Part shown: positions 37,021-45,686 of the stretch, piece after piece
How positions within the stretch are numbered: position 1 is the stretch's first letter
Layout: every line of letters begins with the position of its first letter
NCBI RefSeq assembly: GCF_900573885.1
Contig: NZ_UPSE01000346.1
Span: 186,001-250,000 of the forward strand
Source: Pseudomonas viridiflava
GTDB taxonomy: Bacteria > Pseudomonadota > Gammaproteobacteria > Pseudomonadales > Pseudomonadaceae
DNA length: 64,000 nucleotides
Reading direction: 5' to 3'
Program-made: the position numbers and the translations under genes
Notes under the pieces: model-generated
What the model was told of the DNA's origin: nothing
What the model saw: only the letters and a program-made list of their open reading frames with translations
Database searches by the model: none

Positions 37021-38620
37021 ACGGAGCGAACGGCGGCCCCTGAACAATCTCAATCACCAGCGGCCGGTCGCCCGGCGCCGTCTCCAACAACCTAGCCAAA
37101 TGCCCCAAATCTACCGCCCGCTCCGCCACACAGCCAAACCCCCGCGCAATGGCAATAAAGTCCGGCGTGTAAATATCCACCCCAATCGGCTCAATGCCCC
37201 GGCGCTCCATGTAGCCCTTGATCTCGCCATAGCCATAGTTGTTCCACAGCAGAATGACGATGCCAACCTTGGCCTCCACCGCGCTGGCCAGCTCCGGCAG
37301 GCTGAATTGCAGACCACCATCGCCAATCAGGCAAACCACGGGAACCGCCGGTTCCGCCAGCTTCGCGCCGATGGCGGCGGGCAGGGCGTAGCCGAGGGTG
37401 CCGTAGCCGGTGGAGGAGTTGAACCAGCGACGCGGCGTGTTGAGGTCGACGAGGTGGTTGCCGCTGTACACGGTTTGGGTCGAGTCGCCGACAAACCGTG
37501 TCGCCGGCAACACGCCAAGCACGGTGTCGAACAGCTCGCGGTAATGCGCCCAGCCGCTGAACCCGTCCGCCAATTGCGCGCGCACGGCGGCGGCACGCTG
37601 AGCGCCAGGGCTAAGGGCGTCGGCAGTGCGGGCCGGCAGTTCGGCCAACAGCGCCGTCATGGCCAGACGCGCGTCGCTTTGAATCGCCAGCGTGGGCGTA
37701 TGGTTGCGCTGCAGTTGCGGTGCGTCGATGTCGATGCGGATCAGCTCGCCGTTCAGGGCAAAACCGCCGTCGAACACCACGTCGTAATCGGTTTCGCCCA
37801 GCTCTGTGCCGATAGCCAGAATCACATCGGCAGCGGCAGCCAGTTCGCGCACGGGCACCAATGACTGGTTGCTGCCGATGAGCAACGGATGGTCAGCGGG
37901 CAACAAGCCCTTGGCGTTGATGGTGAGGGCGGTCGGTGCATCCAGAACCGTGGCCAGTTGCCGGGCGACGTCGGCCGCATCCAGGCAACCGCCGCCGAGC
38001 AACAGCAGCGGTCGTTTGGCGCCCTGCAGTTTCTCGGCGGCCTGTTTGATCAGCTCGGCAGAAGGGGCGGGCCGGCTTGAACGCTTGCGCGGCTGTATGG
38101 CCAGGTGCGCGGCCGGGGCGGTGATGATGTCCAGCGGCAGCTCGATATGCACCGGACGCGGCCGCTCGCTATCGAATACCGCAAACGCGCGGTCCAGCAC
38201 GTCGGGCAATTCCTCGACGCTGAGCACGGTATGGCTGAAGGCCGTCACGCCGGCGGTGAGGCCACGTTGGTCGGGCAGTTCATGCAGGTAACCGTTGCCC
38301 GTGCCCAGGCGCGAACGCTCGTTGACGCTGGAAATCACCAGCATCGGAATCGAGTCGCCGTAGGCCTGCGCCATGGCGGTAAGGATGTTGGTCATGCCCG
38401 GCCCGGTGATGATGAAACACACCCCCGGTTTGCCGGTGACCCGCGCATAGCCGTCGGCCATGAAACCCGCGCCTTGTTCATGGCGCGGCGTGATGTGGCG
38501 AAGGGCCGTGGCGGGCAGGCCGCGATACAGCTCCACGGTGTGTACGCCGGGAATGCCGAATACGGTGTCCACGTTCCAGTCTTCAAGTTGCTTCAGCAGA
38601 AATTCGCCGCAGGTGCTCAT
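37019..38620 (-). CDS. TPP-dependent 2-ketoarginine decarboxylase-like enzyme (AruI-like)
   Basis: 533 residues from ATG 38620 (AGGACT upstream). It belongs to the ThDP acetolactate-synthase-like family: PRHEQGAGFMADGYARVTGKPG carries the catalytic Glu, ITGPGMTNILTAMAQAYGDS follows, and GDGGLQFSLPELASAVEAK...NNYGYGEI binds Mg-TPP. It matches AruI-type 5-guanidino-2-oxopentanoate decarboxylases better than acetolactate synthase, because there is no small-subunit gene and gbuA is close by. The likely reaction is 2-ketoarginine to 4-guanidinobutyraldehyde. It follows the ABC transporter ATPase by 34 bases. The exact substrate is inferred from context. Confidence 0.85.
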   Translation of the reverse strand: MSTCGEFLLKQLEDWNVDTVFGIPGVHTVELYRGLPATALRHITPRHEQGAGFMADGYARVTGKPGVCFIITGPGMTNILTAMAQAYGDSIPMLVISSVNERSRLGTGNGYLHELPDQRGLTAGVTAFSHTVLSVEELPDVLDRAFAVFDSERPRPVHIELPLDIITAPAAHLAIQPRKRSSRPAPSAELIKQAAEKLQGAKRPLLLLGGGCLDAADVARQLATVLDAPTALTINAKGLLPADHPLLIGSNQSLVPVRELAAAADVILAIGTELGETDYDVVFDGGFALNGELIRIDIDAPQLQRNHTPTLAIQSDARLAMTALLAELPARTADALSPGAQRAAAVRAQLADGFSGWAHYRELFDTVLGVLPATRFVGDSTQTVYSGNHLVDLNTPRRWFNSSTGYGTLGYALPAAIGAKLAEPAVPVVCLIGDGGLQFSLPELASAVEAKVGIVILLWNNYGYGEIKGYMERRGIEPIGVDIYTPDFIAIARGFGCVAERAVDLGHLARLLETAPGDRPLVIEIVQGPPFAP

Positions 38621-38654
38621 GGGCAGTCCTTGGAGGAAGAGGGCAGTGCCACCG

Positions 38655-39389
38655 TCAGTGGCTGAGCTGCGACAGAAAGGCTTGCAGACGCGGGTGTTTG
38701 GGCTGCTCGAAAAACTCGGTGGGCGCCGCCGTTTCGATAATCTGCCCGGCGTCCATAAACACCACGCGGTCGGCGACCTTGCGGGCAAAGCCCATCTCGT
38801 GGGTGACGCACAGCATCGTCATGCCTTCCAGGGCCAACTCGGTCATCACGTCCAGCACCTCGCCGACCATCTCCGGGTCGAGCGCCGAGGTGGGTTCGTC
38901 GAACAGCATCACCTTCGGGTTCATGCACAGCGCCCGGGCAATGGCCACGCGCTGTTGCTGGCCGCCGGAAAGCTGGCCGGGTTTCTTCTGTGCCTGGCTG
39001 CCAATGTGCACACGGTTCAGGTAACGCAGCGCCTGCTCCTCTGCCTCGGCCTTGGCCGTGCCGCGTACTTTCATCGGTGCCAGGGTGCAGTTTTCCAGCA
39101 CGGTCAGGTGCGGGAACAGGTTGAAGTTCTGAAACACCATGCCCACTTCGCGGCGCACATTGGCGCTGCCTTGTTTGCTGGCCACGTCCTGGTTCTCCAC
39201 GGTGATGGTGCCGGTGTCGTGGGGCGAAAGGCGGTTGATGCAGCGGATCAGCGTCGATTTGCCCGAACCCGATGGCCCGCAGATCACGATTTTCTCGCCC
39301 TGGCGCACCGACAAGTTGATGCCCTGCAACACCTGAAAGTCGTCGTAGCGTTTGCCGACGTTCTCCAGCCGAATAATTTCAGTGCTCAT
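38655..39389 (-). CDS. Polar amino acid ABC transporter ATPase
   Basis: 244 residues, complete ABC domain: Walker [11 protein letters not shown]-loop [17 protein letters not shown], signature LSGGQQQR, Walker [15 protein letters not shown], and the switch His in VTHEMGFA. It is of the GlnQ/HisP polar amino acid class. It is 9 bases downstream of the permease gene. Substrate not certain; arginine or a guanidino acid fits the neighbourhood. Confidence 0.95.
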   Translation of the reverse strand: MSTEIIRLENVGKRYDDFQVLQGINLSVRQGEKIVICGPSGSGKSTLIRCINRLSPHDTGTITVENQDVASKQGSANVRREVGMVFQNFNLFPHLTVLENCTLAPMKVRGTAKAEAEEQALRYLNRVHIGSQAQKKPGQLSGGQQQRVAIARALCMNPKVMLFDEPTSALDPEMVGEVLDVMTELALEGMTMLCVTHEMGFARKVADRVVFMDAGQIIETAAPTEFFEQPKHPRLQAFLSQLSH

Positions 39390-39398
39390 CAGCGTTCC

Positions 39399-40139
39399 TC
39401 AAATTCGGCGCATACGCGCAAGGGTGCGTTGCACCAGGCCGACATTCTTTGCCGCCGGGCTTGCCTGATCCCACGACAAGCGCCGCTCCAGCCGGCCTTG
39501 CAGCCAGGTGAGCGTGTAAACCATGCCCAGGTAGTACACCAGCGCCACCGCGTAGTACTCGGAAAACTGAAACGTGGTGGAAACGGTTTGCGAGGTCACC
39601 GCCATCAGCTCTTGCAGGGAAATGACCGAGGCCAGCGAGGTGATTTTCAGCAGCGTGATGAATTCGTTGGCCGTTGGCGGAATGGCGATGCGTGCCGCTT
39701 GCGGCAGGGTGATGTAGCGGAAAATCTGCCACCCCGACAGCCCCAATGCGTGGCCGGCGGCGTGCTGGCCTTTGTCCAGCGCCTTCAAGGCGGCGCGGTT
39801 GATCTCCACCTGATAGGCCATTTCGTTCAGGCTCAGGGCAATCCAGGCAGCAAAGAATGGCGTGAACCAGGTTTCGCGAAAAACCGGAAAGAACTGCGGC
39901 AGCGCGTTCCACACGAACAGCAGCTGCAACAAGGTAGGCGCGCCGCGAAACACACTGAGCACGGCGCGCAGCATCATGCGCAGTGGATTGGGCGGGCCAT
40001 CCAGCGCCAGCGCGGCGGGAATCGACAGGGCGATACCGACCGAATGGGCGAGCAGGGCGAGCAGCAAGGTGATGCACGCGCCCTTGAAGAAGGGGTAGGA
40101 AAACAGTGCGTCCCAGAAGACGGCGACGTCGAATTGCAT
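39399..40139 (-). CDS. Polar amino acid ABC transporter permease
   Basis: 246 residues, HisM/GlnP-type. It has about five membrane helices; the EAA motif appears around NRAALKALDKGQHAAGHALGLSG, and TANEFITLLKITSLASVISLQELM is characteristic. A long N-terminal segment (FSYPFFKGACITLLLALL) starts the first helix. It is the only permease gene, so it probably homodimerises. It is coupled to the ATPase gene. Confidence 0.94.
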   Translation of the reverse strand: MQFDVAVFWDALFSYPFFKGACITLLLALLAHSVGIALSIPAALALDGPPNPLRMMLRAVLSVFRGAPTLLQLLFVWNALPQFFPVFRETWFTPFFAAWIALSLNEMAYQVEINRAALKALDKGQHAAGHALGLSGWQIFRYITLPQAARIAIPPTANEFITLLKITSLASVISLQELMAVTSQTVSTTFQFSEYYAVALVYYLGMVYTLTWLQGRLERRLSWDQASPAAKNVGLVQRTLARMRRI

Positions 40140-40222
40140 GGGGGATTCCCCTCTCAGGCGGTGAGAAGCTGCGCTGCGTTAACGGACCGGCGCACGTGTT
40201 TACGGCCAAACTCAATCAGCCC

Positions 40223-40326
40223 GCTCGCCCCTCGGGGAGAGGGCTGGGGAGAGGGGGAGGCGGCGGATAATTGCGTCCGCCCTTGCCCTCTCCCCCAGCC
40301 CCTCTCCCGCAAGCGGGAGAGGGGAG
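40223..40326. repeat. 110-bp dispersed element with inverted halves
   Basis: The left half reads CGCCCCTCGGGGAGAGGGCTGGGGAGAGGG, then a GC-rich centre, then CCCTCTCCCCCAGCCCCTCTCCCGCAAGCGGGAGAGG. It is the same architecture as the two copies before gbuR (44410-44658), here inside the operon between the binding-protein and permease genes. Confidence 0.85.
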
Positions 40327-40343
40327 CCAAATGCCGCTGGGCG

Positions 40344-41156
40344 TTACTCCCCCGCACCTTCCACATTCACCGGATCCAGCTTCCATTTCTCGCTGAGCGC
40401 TTTCAGCGTGCCGTCGTCTTTCAGCGACTTGATCGCCGCCGCCACGGCTTTGGTGTTGGCTTCGTCTTTCACCAGATACGCGCCGAATACATCCTTCTCG
40501 GGGAAGGTATAGAGCGTCTTGAATTGCCCCGGCGTTTGCAGTTCGCGGTAGGCCAGTTCGGTGTCTTGCGACAACCCGGCGCTGGCGCGGCCGACCAGCA
40601 CTTGCTGGGCCACGTCGCTGCCCTTGGGGTAGGTCTGAAGGGTGGCGGCGGGTTTGCCGGCGGCTTTGAGCTCGGTGTTGAGCTTTTCCATGATGCCGAC
40701 GTAACGCGTACCCGACTGCACAGCCACCACTTTGCCGGAGAGGTCTTCCAGCTTGCTCAGGGTGAGGTCGCCTTTGCCGCTGCCGAACACGATGGTGGCG
40801 CTGGACAGATACGGCACGGCATTGAGTTTTTGCGTGCGTTCCGGGGTGATCAACGCGCCGCTGATGACCACGTCGCAGCGCTTGGACTCCAGCCCCGGCA
40901 GCAAGCCGGTGAACTCGGTGACGATAAACCGCGCCGGCACACCCCAGGTTTTCGCCATGGCGCGAATCAGGTCGGCATCGAAACCGCTGGGCTCGCGGTC
41001 GCCGGTTTTCTCGAAAAACTCCAGCGGCGGAAAGGTGGGGTCGGAGCAGACATTGAAGCTGCCGCCGCTGACGAAGGAAGGTTTGTCTGCCGCCTGCAAC
41101 GTGGTGCTCAGGGCGGCGGCCAGCAGGCCGAGAAGGGCGATTGAACGAGTGCGCAT
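40344..41156 (-). CDS. Amino acid ABC transporter substrate-binding protein
   Basis: 270 residues with a Sec signal peptide (MRTRSIALLGLLAAALSTTLQA). The mature protein has the family-3 solute-binding pattern: FNVCSDPTFPPLEFFEK, GFDADLIRAMAKTWG, VISGALITPERTQKLNAVPYL, GKVVAVQSGTRYVG and WKLDPVNV near the end. It is periplasmic and should deliver the ligand to the adjacent permease and ATPase. The ligand is unknown. Confidence 0.95.
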   Translation of the reverse strand: MRTRSIALLGLLAAALSTTLQAADKPSFVSGGSFNVCSDPTFPPLEFFEKTGDREPSGFDADLIRAMAKTWGVPARFIVTEFTGLLPGLESKRCDVVISGALITPERTQKLNAVPYLSSATIVFGSGKGDLTLSKLEDLSGKVVAVQSGTRYVGIMEKLNTELKAAGKPAATLQTYPKGSDVAQQVLVGRASAGLSQDTELAYRELQTPGQFKTLYTFPEKDVFGAYLVKDEANTKAVAAAIKSLKDDGTLKALSEKWKLDPVNVEGAGE

Positions 41157-41269
41157 CGGGTACTCCTTAAGAGGCTAAGTGCATCTGTTATTGGCAGTTC
41201 AAGAATCAGGCCAGCAAGGCCTGTGGAGCCGTTTGTTGTTATGCAAAAGCGTTTGGAGCGGGTAGAGCG

Positions 41270-41314
41270 ATCGAGGCTAAAACACTCTCCTGTGGGAGAG
41301 GCTTTAGCCTCGAT
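41270..41314. repeat. REP-like inverted pair (variant)
   Basis: ATCGAGGCTAAA and TTTAGCCTCGAT are inverted around CTCTCCTGTGGGAGAG. It belongs to the REP family with A/T substitutions in the core, and lies just downstream of the NCS1 permease stop. Confidence 0.8.
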
Positions 41315-41320
41315 TGGGCG

Positions 41321-42832
41321 TTACGCGATTTCCGCGTTGCCTTTCATTTCAGCCTTCTTCGCCAGCGGCACCCAGCGCGGCCCCTGTGGCCCGTACACTT
41401 CAGCCGGTTCCGGGAACAGCACCAACAGCAGCACATACAGCACCGCCGCCAATCCCAGCGTCACCGGCAAACTCACGTCGATGCCGTTGGCCAGATTGCC
41501 CAGCGGCCCCACGAACTGACCGGGCAGGTTGACAAAGCACAAGCCGATCAACGCGCTCGGCACCCAGGCGCCCATGCCGCGCCAGTTCCAGCCGTGGGTG
41601 AACCAATAGCTGCCACCTTTTTGCCCACGGGTGAACACTTGCAGGTCATCGGCGTGGTAAACGCCCCGGCGAATGATCAGGCCCAGAATCATGATCACCA
41701 TCCACGGTGTGGTGCAGGTAATGATCAGTACGGCAAAGGTCGACACGCTCTGCACCAGATTGGCCGCGAAGCGCCCGATAAAGATGAAGGCTATCGACAA
41801 CACGCCAATCAGCAGCGTCGCCTTCACCCGCGACAGCACACGCGGGAACACGCTCGACATGTCCAGCCCGGTGCCATACAGCGAAGTGGTGCCGGTAGAC
41901 ATGCCGCCAATCACCGCAATCAGGCACACCGGCAGGAAGAACCAGGTCGGGCACACCGCCAGCAACCCGCCCACATAGTTATTCGCCGCGATGTACTCAG
42001 GCGCTTTCACGGCCACGATGGTCGCGGTTGCCAGGCCGAACAGAAACGGAATCAGAGTAGCCAGCTGAGCGAAGATCACCGCCAGCATGATCCGGTGTTT
42101 CGAGGTGTGCTTGGGGATGTAGCGCGCCCAGTCGCCGAGAAAGGCACCGAAGGAAATCGGGTTGCTCATGGCCACCAGCGCCGCGCCGATAAACGCCGCC
42201 CAGAAGCCTTCGGTGCCCATGTTCACGCTGCCGGCGTAGGCGCTGTCGAAGGTGCTGGCGAAGGCAAAGATGCCGAGCAGAAACAGCACGCTGGCGCTCC
42301 ATACCGCCACCTTGTTTACCCACAACAGAAAGCGAAAGCCGTAGATGCACACGGTCAGCACGAGCAGGGCGAACAGGCCGTAGGCCAGGCCCAGGGTCAG
42401 GTCGGTTTCCGGCATGCCGATCAGGCGTTTTGCGCCGCCGATCAACGCATCGCCCGAGCTCCAGACCGACAGCGAAAAGAAGGCGATGGCCGTCAGCAGC
42501 GACAGGAACGAACCGACAATCCGTCCGTGCACGCCAAAGTGCGCGCCCGACGACACAGCGTTGTTGGTGCCGTTCAACGCGCCGAACAAGCCCATGGGCG
42601 CGAGGATCACCGAGCCCACCAGCACGCCGAGCAGAATGGCCCACACGCCGGCCTGAAACGACAGGCCGAACAGCACCGGGAAACTGCCGAGCACGGCGGT
42701 GGCGAAGGTGTTGGCGCCGCCGAAAATCATGCGGAACAGGTCCAGCGGTTTCGCGCTGCGCTCGCTGTCCGGGATCTGTTCGACGCCGAAGGTTTCGATG
42801 GTCGTCAGTGTTTTTTCATTGTTGTTATTCAT
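41321..42832 (-). CDS. NCS1-family permease (cytosine/purine/hydantoin transporter type)
   Basis: 503 residues from ATG 42832 with GGGGAGAG upstream; an extra in-frame 23 codons have no ribosome site. About 12 helices. The N-terminus has the NCS1 motifs MIFGGANTFATAVLGSFPVLFGLSFQAGVW, MGLFGALNGTNNAVSSGAHFGVHGRIVGSF and NPISFGAFLGDWARYIP. Family members carry cytosine, purines, allantoin and hydantoins. In this setting it may import a guanidino compound; this is inferred. Confidence 0.9.
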   Translation of the reverse strand: MNNNNEKTLTTIETFGVEQIPDSERSAKPLDLFRMIFGGANTFATAVLGSFPVLFGLSFQAGVWAILLGVLVGSVILAPMGLFGALNGTNNAVSSGAHFGVHGRIVGSFLSLLTAIAFFSLSVWSSGDALIGGAKRLIGMPETDLTLGLAYGLFALLVLTVCIYGFRFLLWVNKVAVWSASVLFLLGIFAFASTFDSAYAGSVNMGTEGFWAAFIGAALVAMSNPISFGAFLGDWARYIPKHTSKHRIMLAVIFAQLATLIPFLFGLATATIVAVKAPEYIAANNYVGGLLAVCPTWFFLPVCLIAVIGGMSTGTTSLYGTGLDMSSVFPRVLSRVKATLLIGVLSIAFIFIGRFAANLVQSVSTFAVLIITCTTPWMVIMILGLIIRRGVYHADDLQVFTRGQKGGSYWFTHGWNWRGMGAWVPSALIGLCFVNLPGQFVGPLGNLANGIDVSLPVTLGLAAVLYVLLLVLFPEPAEVYGPQGPRWVPLAKKAEMKGNAEIA

Positions 42833-42904
42833 GTTCTCTCCCCGCAAAGACGCCCTAAGCGTCTGCGCCCGGCTTCTATTTTTATGGTTGTGCGTCTTCA
42901 AACG

Positions 42905-43303
42905 TTACTGCGGTACGGCCGACAAATGCTCATGGCAGGCCAGCCAGCGGCCCGCTTCTACTTCACGAAACACGATGGTTTCACGCTCGTAACTGGTGCT
43001 TTCGCTGCCCGCTACGCTTACTTGCGTGCGCACGTCGTGGACGAAAATTGCCACGTCGCCCTGAATGCTGACAAAGGGCTTGCTGGACGTGCACTCCAGC
43101 ACCTGAAAACCATCAGCCAGCCAGTCGGCCCACACTGCTTCGTACGCCGCACGGCTCAGCAATGGCGTGGGCCAGGTGTGGAAGACAAAGCTGGCGTCTT
43201 CGCTGAATGCGGCGAAGTAGGCGGCGGTGTCGGTGCGGGCGAAGGCAGCGACAAGACGTTCGGCGGCGTTGAGCACTTGCTGCTCTTTGAGGGCGTCGGT
43301 CAT
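42905..43303 (-). CDS. NTF2/SnoaL-like small protein
   Basis: 132 residues, its start overlapping the gbuA stop by 4 bases. An NTF2-like fold is suggested by the helix VLNAAERLVAAFARTDTAAYFAAFSEDASFVFHTWP, then RAAYEAVWADW and VSIQGDVAIFVHDV. Many such proteins (DUF4440/SnoaL_3) have no known activity. Close coupling suggests a role in the guanidinobutyrate pathway. Confidence 0.82.
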   Translation of the reverse strand: MTDALKEQQVLNAAERLVAAFARTDTAAYFAAFSEDASFVFHTWPTPLLSRAAYEAVWADWLADGFQVLECTSSKPFVSIQGDVAIFVHDVRTQVSVAGSESTSYERETIVFREVEAGRWLACHEHLSAVPQ

Positions 43304-44259
43304 TTGTGGCTGACTCCCGGCAGCACGCAGAGCATTTCGTACAGCAGGTTGGCGCCCAGCAACGAGGTATTGCCGGTGGTGTCGTAGGGTGGCGACACTT
43401 CAACTACGTCACAACCAATCAGGTCCAGCCCTTGGCAGCCGCGGATGATTTCGATGGCTTGAATGGTGGTCAGGCCGCCGATTTCCGGCGTGCCGGTGCC
43501 AGGCGCCCAGGCCGGGTCGATGCCGTCGATATCGAAACTCAGGTACACCGGGCCGCCACCGACTTTCTCACGTACCTCGGCCATCAGCGGCGTCAGCGAC
43601 TTGTGCCAGCACTCTTCGGCCTGCACCACGCGAAAGCCCTGCTTGCGGCTCCAGTTGAAGTCTTCGGCGGTGTAACCCTGGGCGCGCAGCCCGATCTGCA
43701 CCACGCGGTCGCAATCGAGCAGGCCTTCTTCCACAGCGCGGCGGAAGGTGGTGCCGTGGGCGATTTTCTCGCCAAACATATGGTCGTTTACATCGGCGTG
43801 GGCATCGATATGCACCAGGCCGACCTTGCCGTACTTCTTGGTCAGGGCGCGCAGAATCGGCAGGGTGATGGTGTGATCGCCGCCGAGGGTCAGCGGCAGA
43901 ATGCCGTGGGCAACGAACTTGTCGTACGAGGCTTCGATGATGCGCACGGCATCCAGCAGATTGAACGTATTGATCGCCACGTCGCCGATGTCGGCCACGT
44001 TCAGCGAATCGAACGGCGCGGCGCCGGTGGCCATGTTGTAGGGGCGAATCATCACCGACTCGGCGCGGATCTCACGGGGGCCGAAACGGGTGCCGGAGCG
44101 CAGGGAGGTGCCGATGTCCAGCGGTACGCCGACAAAGGCGGCGTCCAGGGCATCGAGTTCGGCATCGGTCTGGATATGCGGCAAGCGCATCATGGTGGCA
44201 ATGCCGCCGAAACGCGGCATTTCGTTACCGCCCAGGGGTTGATGAAGCGTCTTTTCCAC
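43300..44259 (-). CDS. gbuA: Guanidinobutyrase GbuA
   Basis: 319 residues, ureohydrolase family. It hydrolyses 4-guanidinobutyrate to 4-aminobutyrate and urea. The binuclear Mn sites are visible: GGDHTITLPIL, HIDAHADVNDH and FDIDGIDPAWAPGTGTPE. The long opening LHQPLGGNEMPRFGGIATMMRLP resembles what I recall for P. aeruginosa GbuA, which is more specific than agmatinase SpeB. The divergent LysR gene (gbuR) fits the known gbuA-gbuR arrangement. The enzyme is cytosolic. Confidence 0.93.
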   Translation of the reverse strand: MEKTLHQPLGGNEMPRFGGIATMMRLPHIQTDAELDALDAAFVGVPLDIGTSLRSGTRFGPREIRAESVMIRPYNMATGAAPFDSLNVADIGDVAINTFNLLDAVRIIEASYDKFVAHGILPLTLGGDHTITLPILRALTKKYGKVGLVHIDAHADVNDHMFGEKIAHGTTFRRAVEEGLLDCDRVVQIGLRAQGYTAEDFNWSRKQGFRVVQAEECWHKSLTPLMAEVREKVGGGPVYLSFDIDGIDPAWAPGTGTPEIGGLTTIQAIEIIRGCQGLDLIGCDVVEVSPPYDTTGNTSLLGANLLYEMLCVLPGVSHK

Positions 44260-44346
44260 GGGGTGGCCTCACGGATCTTATGGTTTTAATAGTGAGCGGA
44301 TTCTGCGCAAGGCGTAGGCGGGAGAAAAATCCGGTGTAGGCAAATA

Positions 44347-44372
44347 CTTAGTTCAGAGATTTCTAAACTAAG
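44347..44372. promoter_or_regulatory. 26-bp near-palindrome, candidate GbuR operator
   Basis: CTTAGTT (44347-44353) and AACTAAG (44366-44372) flank a partly symmetrical centre (C-AGAGATTTCT-A); 22 of 26 bases obey the dyad. It contains T-N11-A (44353 to 44365), the LysR-box core. It lies 88 bases upstream of gbuA in the gbuA-gbuR divergent region, the expected place for the operator. Confidence 0.6.
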
Positions 44373-44409
44373 TGGGGGTGGGTAGACTGTTTCAGTGCCG
44401 ACATATATC

Positions 44410-44520
44410 TAGCCCCCTCGCCCCTTTGGGGAGAGGGCTGGGGAGAGGGGGTAGCGGCAGACATCAATGTTTGCCCCGGCCCTCTCCCCCAGCCCCTCTC
44501 CCGCAAGCGGGCGAGGGGAG
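44410..44520. repeat. 110-bp dispersed element, copy A
   Basis: TAGCCCCCTCGCCCCTTTGG leads into GGGGAGAGGGCTGGGGAGAG, a centre GCGGCAGACATCAATGTTTGC, then CCCTCTCCCCCAGCCCCTCT and CCCGCAAGCGGGCGAGGGG. Copy B at 44548 matches it at almost every position, giving a local direct repeat of the whole element. Confidence 0.88.
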
Positions 44521-44547
44521 ACAAGCTTCGCGAGCAAAGCTCGTGAT

Positions 44548-44658
44548 TAGCCCCCTCGCCCCTCCGGGGAGAGGGCTGGGGAGAGGGGGTGGCGGCAGAC
44601 ACCGATGTTTGCCCCGGCCCTCACCCCCGGCCCCTCTCCCGCAAGCGGGAGAGGGGTG
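44548..44658. repeat. 110-bp dispersed element, copy B
   Basis: This copy has a few substitutions relative to copy A (TCC for TTT in the left core, ACACCGATG for ACATCAATG in the centre, CACCCCCGG for CTCCCCCAG). It ends about 20 bases before the gbuR start, so part of the gbuR leader is repeat DNA. Confidence 0.88.
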
Positions 44659-44678
44659 AACAGCCTCTGGAGTTTGTT

Positions 44679-45590
44679 TTGAGCCAAGTCCTCCCCGACC
44701 TGAAACTGCTGCGCATCTTCGTCAGCGTCGTCCGCCATCAGGGGTTCGCCGCGGCGCAGCAGGAGCTCAACCTCTCCACGTCGGCCATCAGTACCTATAT
44801 GAGCCAGCTTGAGGGCCAACTGGGTTTGACCCTGTGCCATCGCGGGCGCGGCGGGTTCAGTCTGACCAGCAAGGGCGAGCTGTTCTTCCAGGAAACCCTG
44901 CGCCTGCTCGGCGAAATGGAAGGCTTCGAGCGCTACGCCGCCGCGCTCAAGGGCGAGCTGCGCGGCACGCTCAATCTGGGCGTGATCGACTCCACTGTCA
45001 GCGACCGCGCTTTGCCGTTCGCTGAGGTCATCGGCACCTACAGCGAGGAACACCCGGCCGTGCATTTGCACTTGTCGGTGCTCAGCCCCTACGAACTTCA
45101 GCTCGGCGTGCTGGAAAACCGCCTCGACCTGGCCATCGGTTCGTTCTCCACGCGCATGAACGGTTTGCTCTATCAGGCGTTGTACCGCGAGCAGCACTGG
45201 CTGTATTGCAGCGACCGCCATCCATTGTTTGGTGAGCGGCGCATTCCGCCGGAATTGATTACCCAGCAACGCATGGTGGGGCGCAGTTATTGGAGCCAGG
45301 CGGAACTGGCGCGGCACGGTTTCAAGCACAGTGCCGCGACGGTGGAAAGTATGGAGGCACAGCTGATTCTGGTGCTCTCGGGCGCTTATATCGGCTACCT
45401 GCCCGAGCATTACGCGCAAGCCTGGGTCGACCAGAAACGCCTGCGCCCGCTGCTGCCCACCACCTTTGGCTACCAGGCGCCGTTTTCCCTGACCTACCGC
45501 CGCGGCCGTTCGCGCGAGCCGTTGTTGCAAACGTTTCGCGACCTGCTGAAAACCCAGCTGAGCCAGCCTCGCGCCGACACCCTCGGCTGA
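44679..45590 (+). CDS. gbuR: LysR-family regulator GbuR
   Basis: 303 residues from TTG 44679, with CTGGAG about 7 bases upstream; further upstream the frame crosses repeat DNA, so the longer start is rejected. The N-terminal HTH reads RIFVSVVRHQGFAAAQQELNLSTSAISTYMSQLEGQLG. The effector domain spans about 95-295 with GTLNLGVIDSTVSD. It is divergent from gbuA and assigned as its activator on that basis. The likely inducer is 4-guanidinobutyrate. Confidence 0.85.
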   Translation: MSQVLPDLKLLRIFVSVVRHQGFAAAQQELNLSTSAISTYMSQLEGQLGLTLCHRGRGGFSLTSKGELFFQETLRLLGEMEGFERYAAALKGELRGTLNLGVIDSTVSDRALPFAEVIGTYSEEHPAVHLHLSVLSPYELQLGVLENRLDLAIGSFSTRMNGLLYQALYREQHWLYCSDRHPLFGERRIPPELITQQRMVGRSYWSQAELARHGFKHSAATVESMEAQLILVLSGAYIGYLPEHYAQAWVDQKRLRPLLPTTFGYQAPFSLTYRRGRSREPLLQTFRDLLKTQLSQPRADTLG

Positions 45591-45686
45591 CGCAGCCCGC
45601 ACTGGCTTTGCGCCATCGCTGTGCTAAACCTTAAGTTTGAATGAGCAAGGAAGTTCGCGTGCTCCTCCACCACAAGGATTGAATCA

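Noticed and set aside
37019..38620. Acetolactate synthase large subunit
   Set aside because: No small-subunit gene is adjacent, and the guanidino context supports an AruI-type decarboxylase.
38460..41144. 894-codon open frame on the plus strand
   Set aside because: It crosses opposite four real leftward genes and repeats; no recognisable domain.
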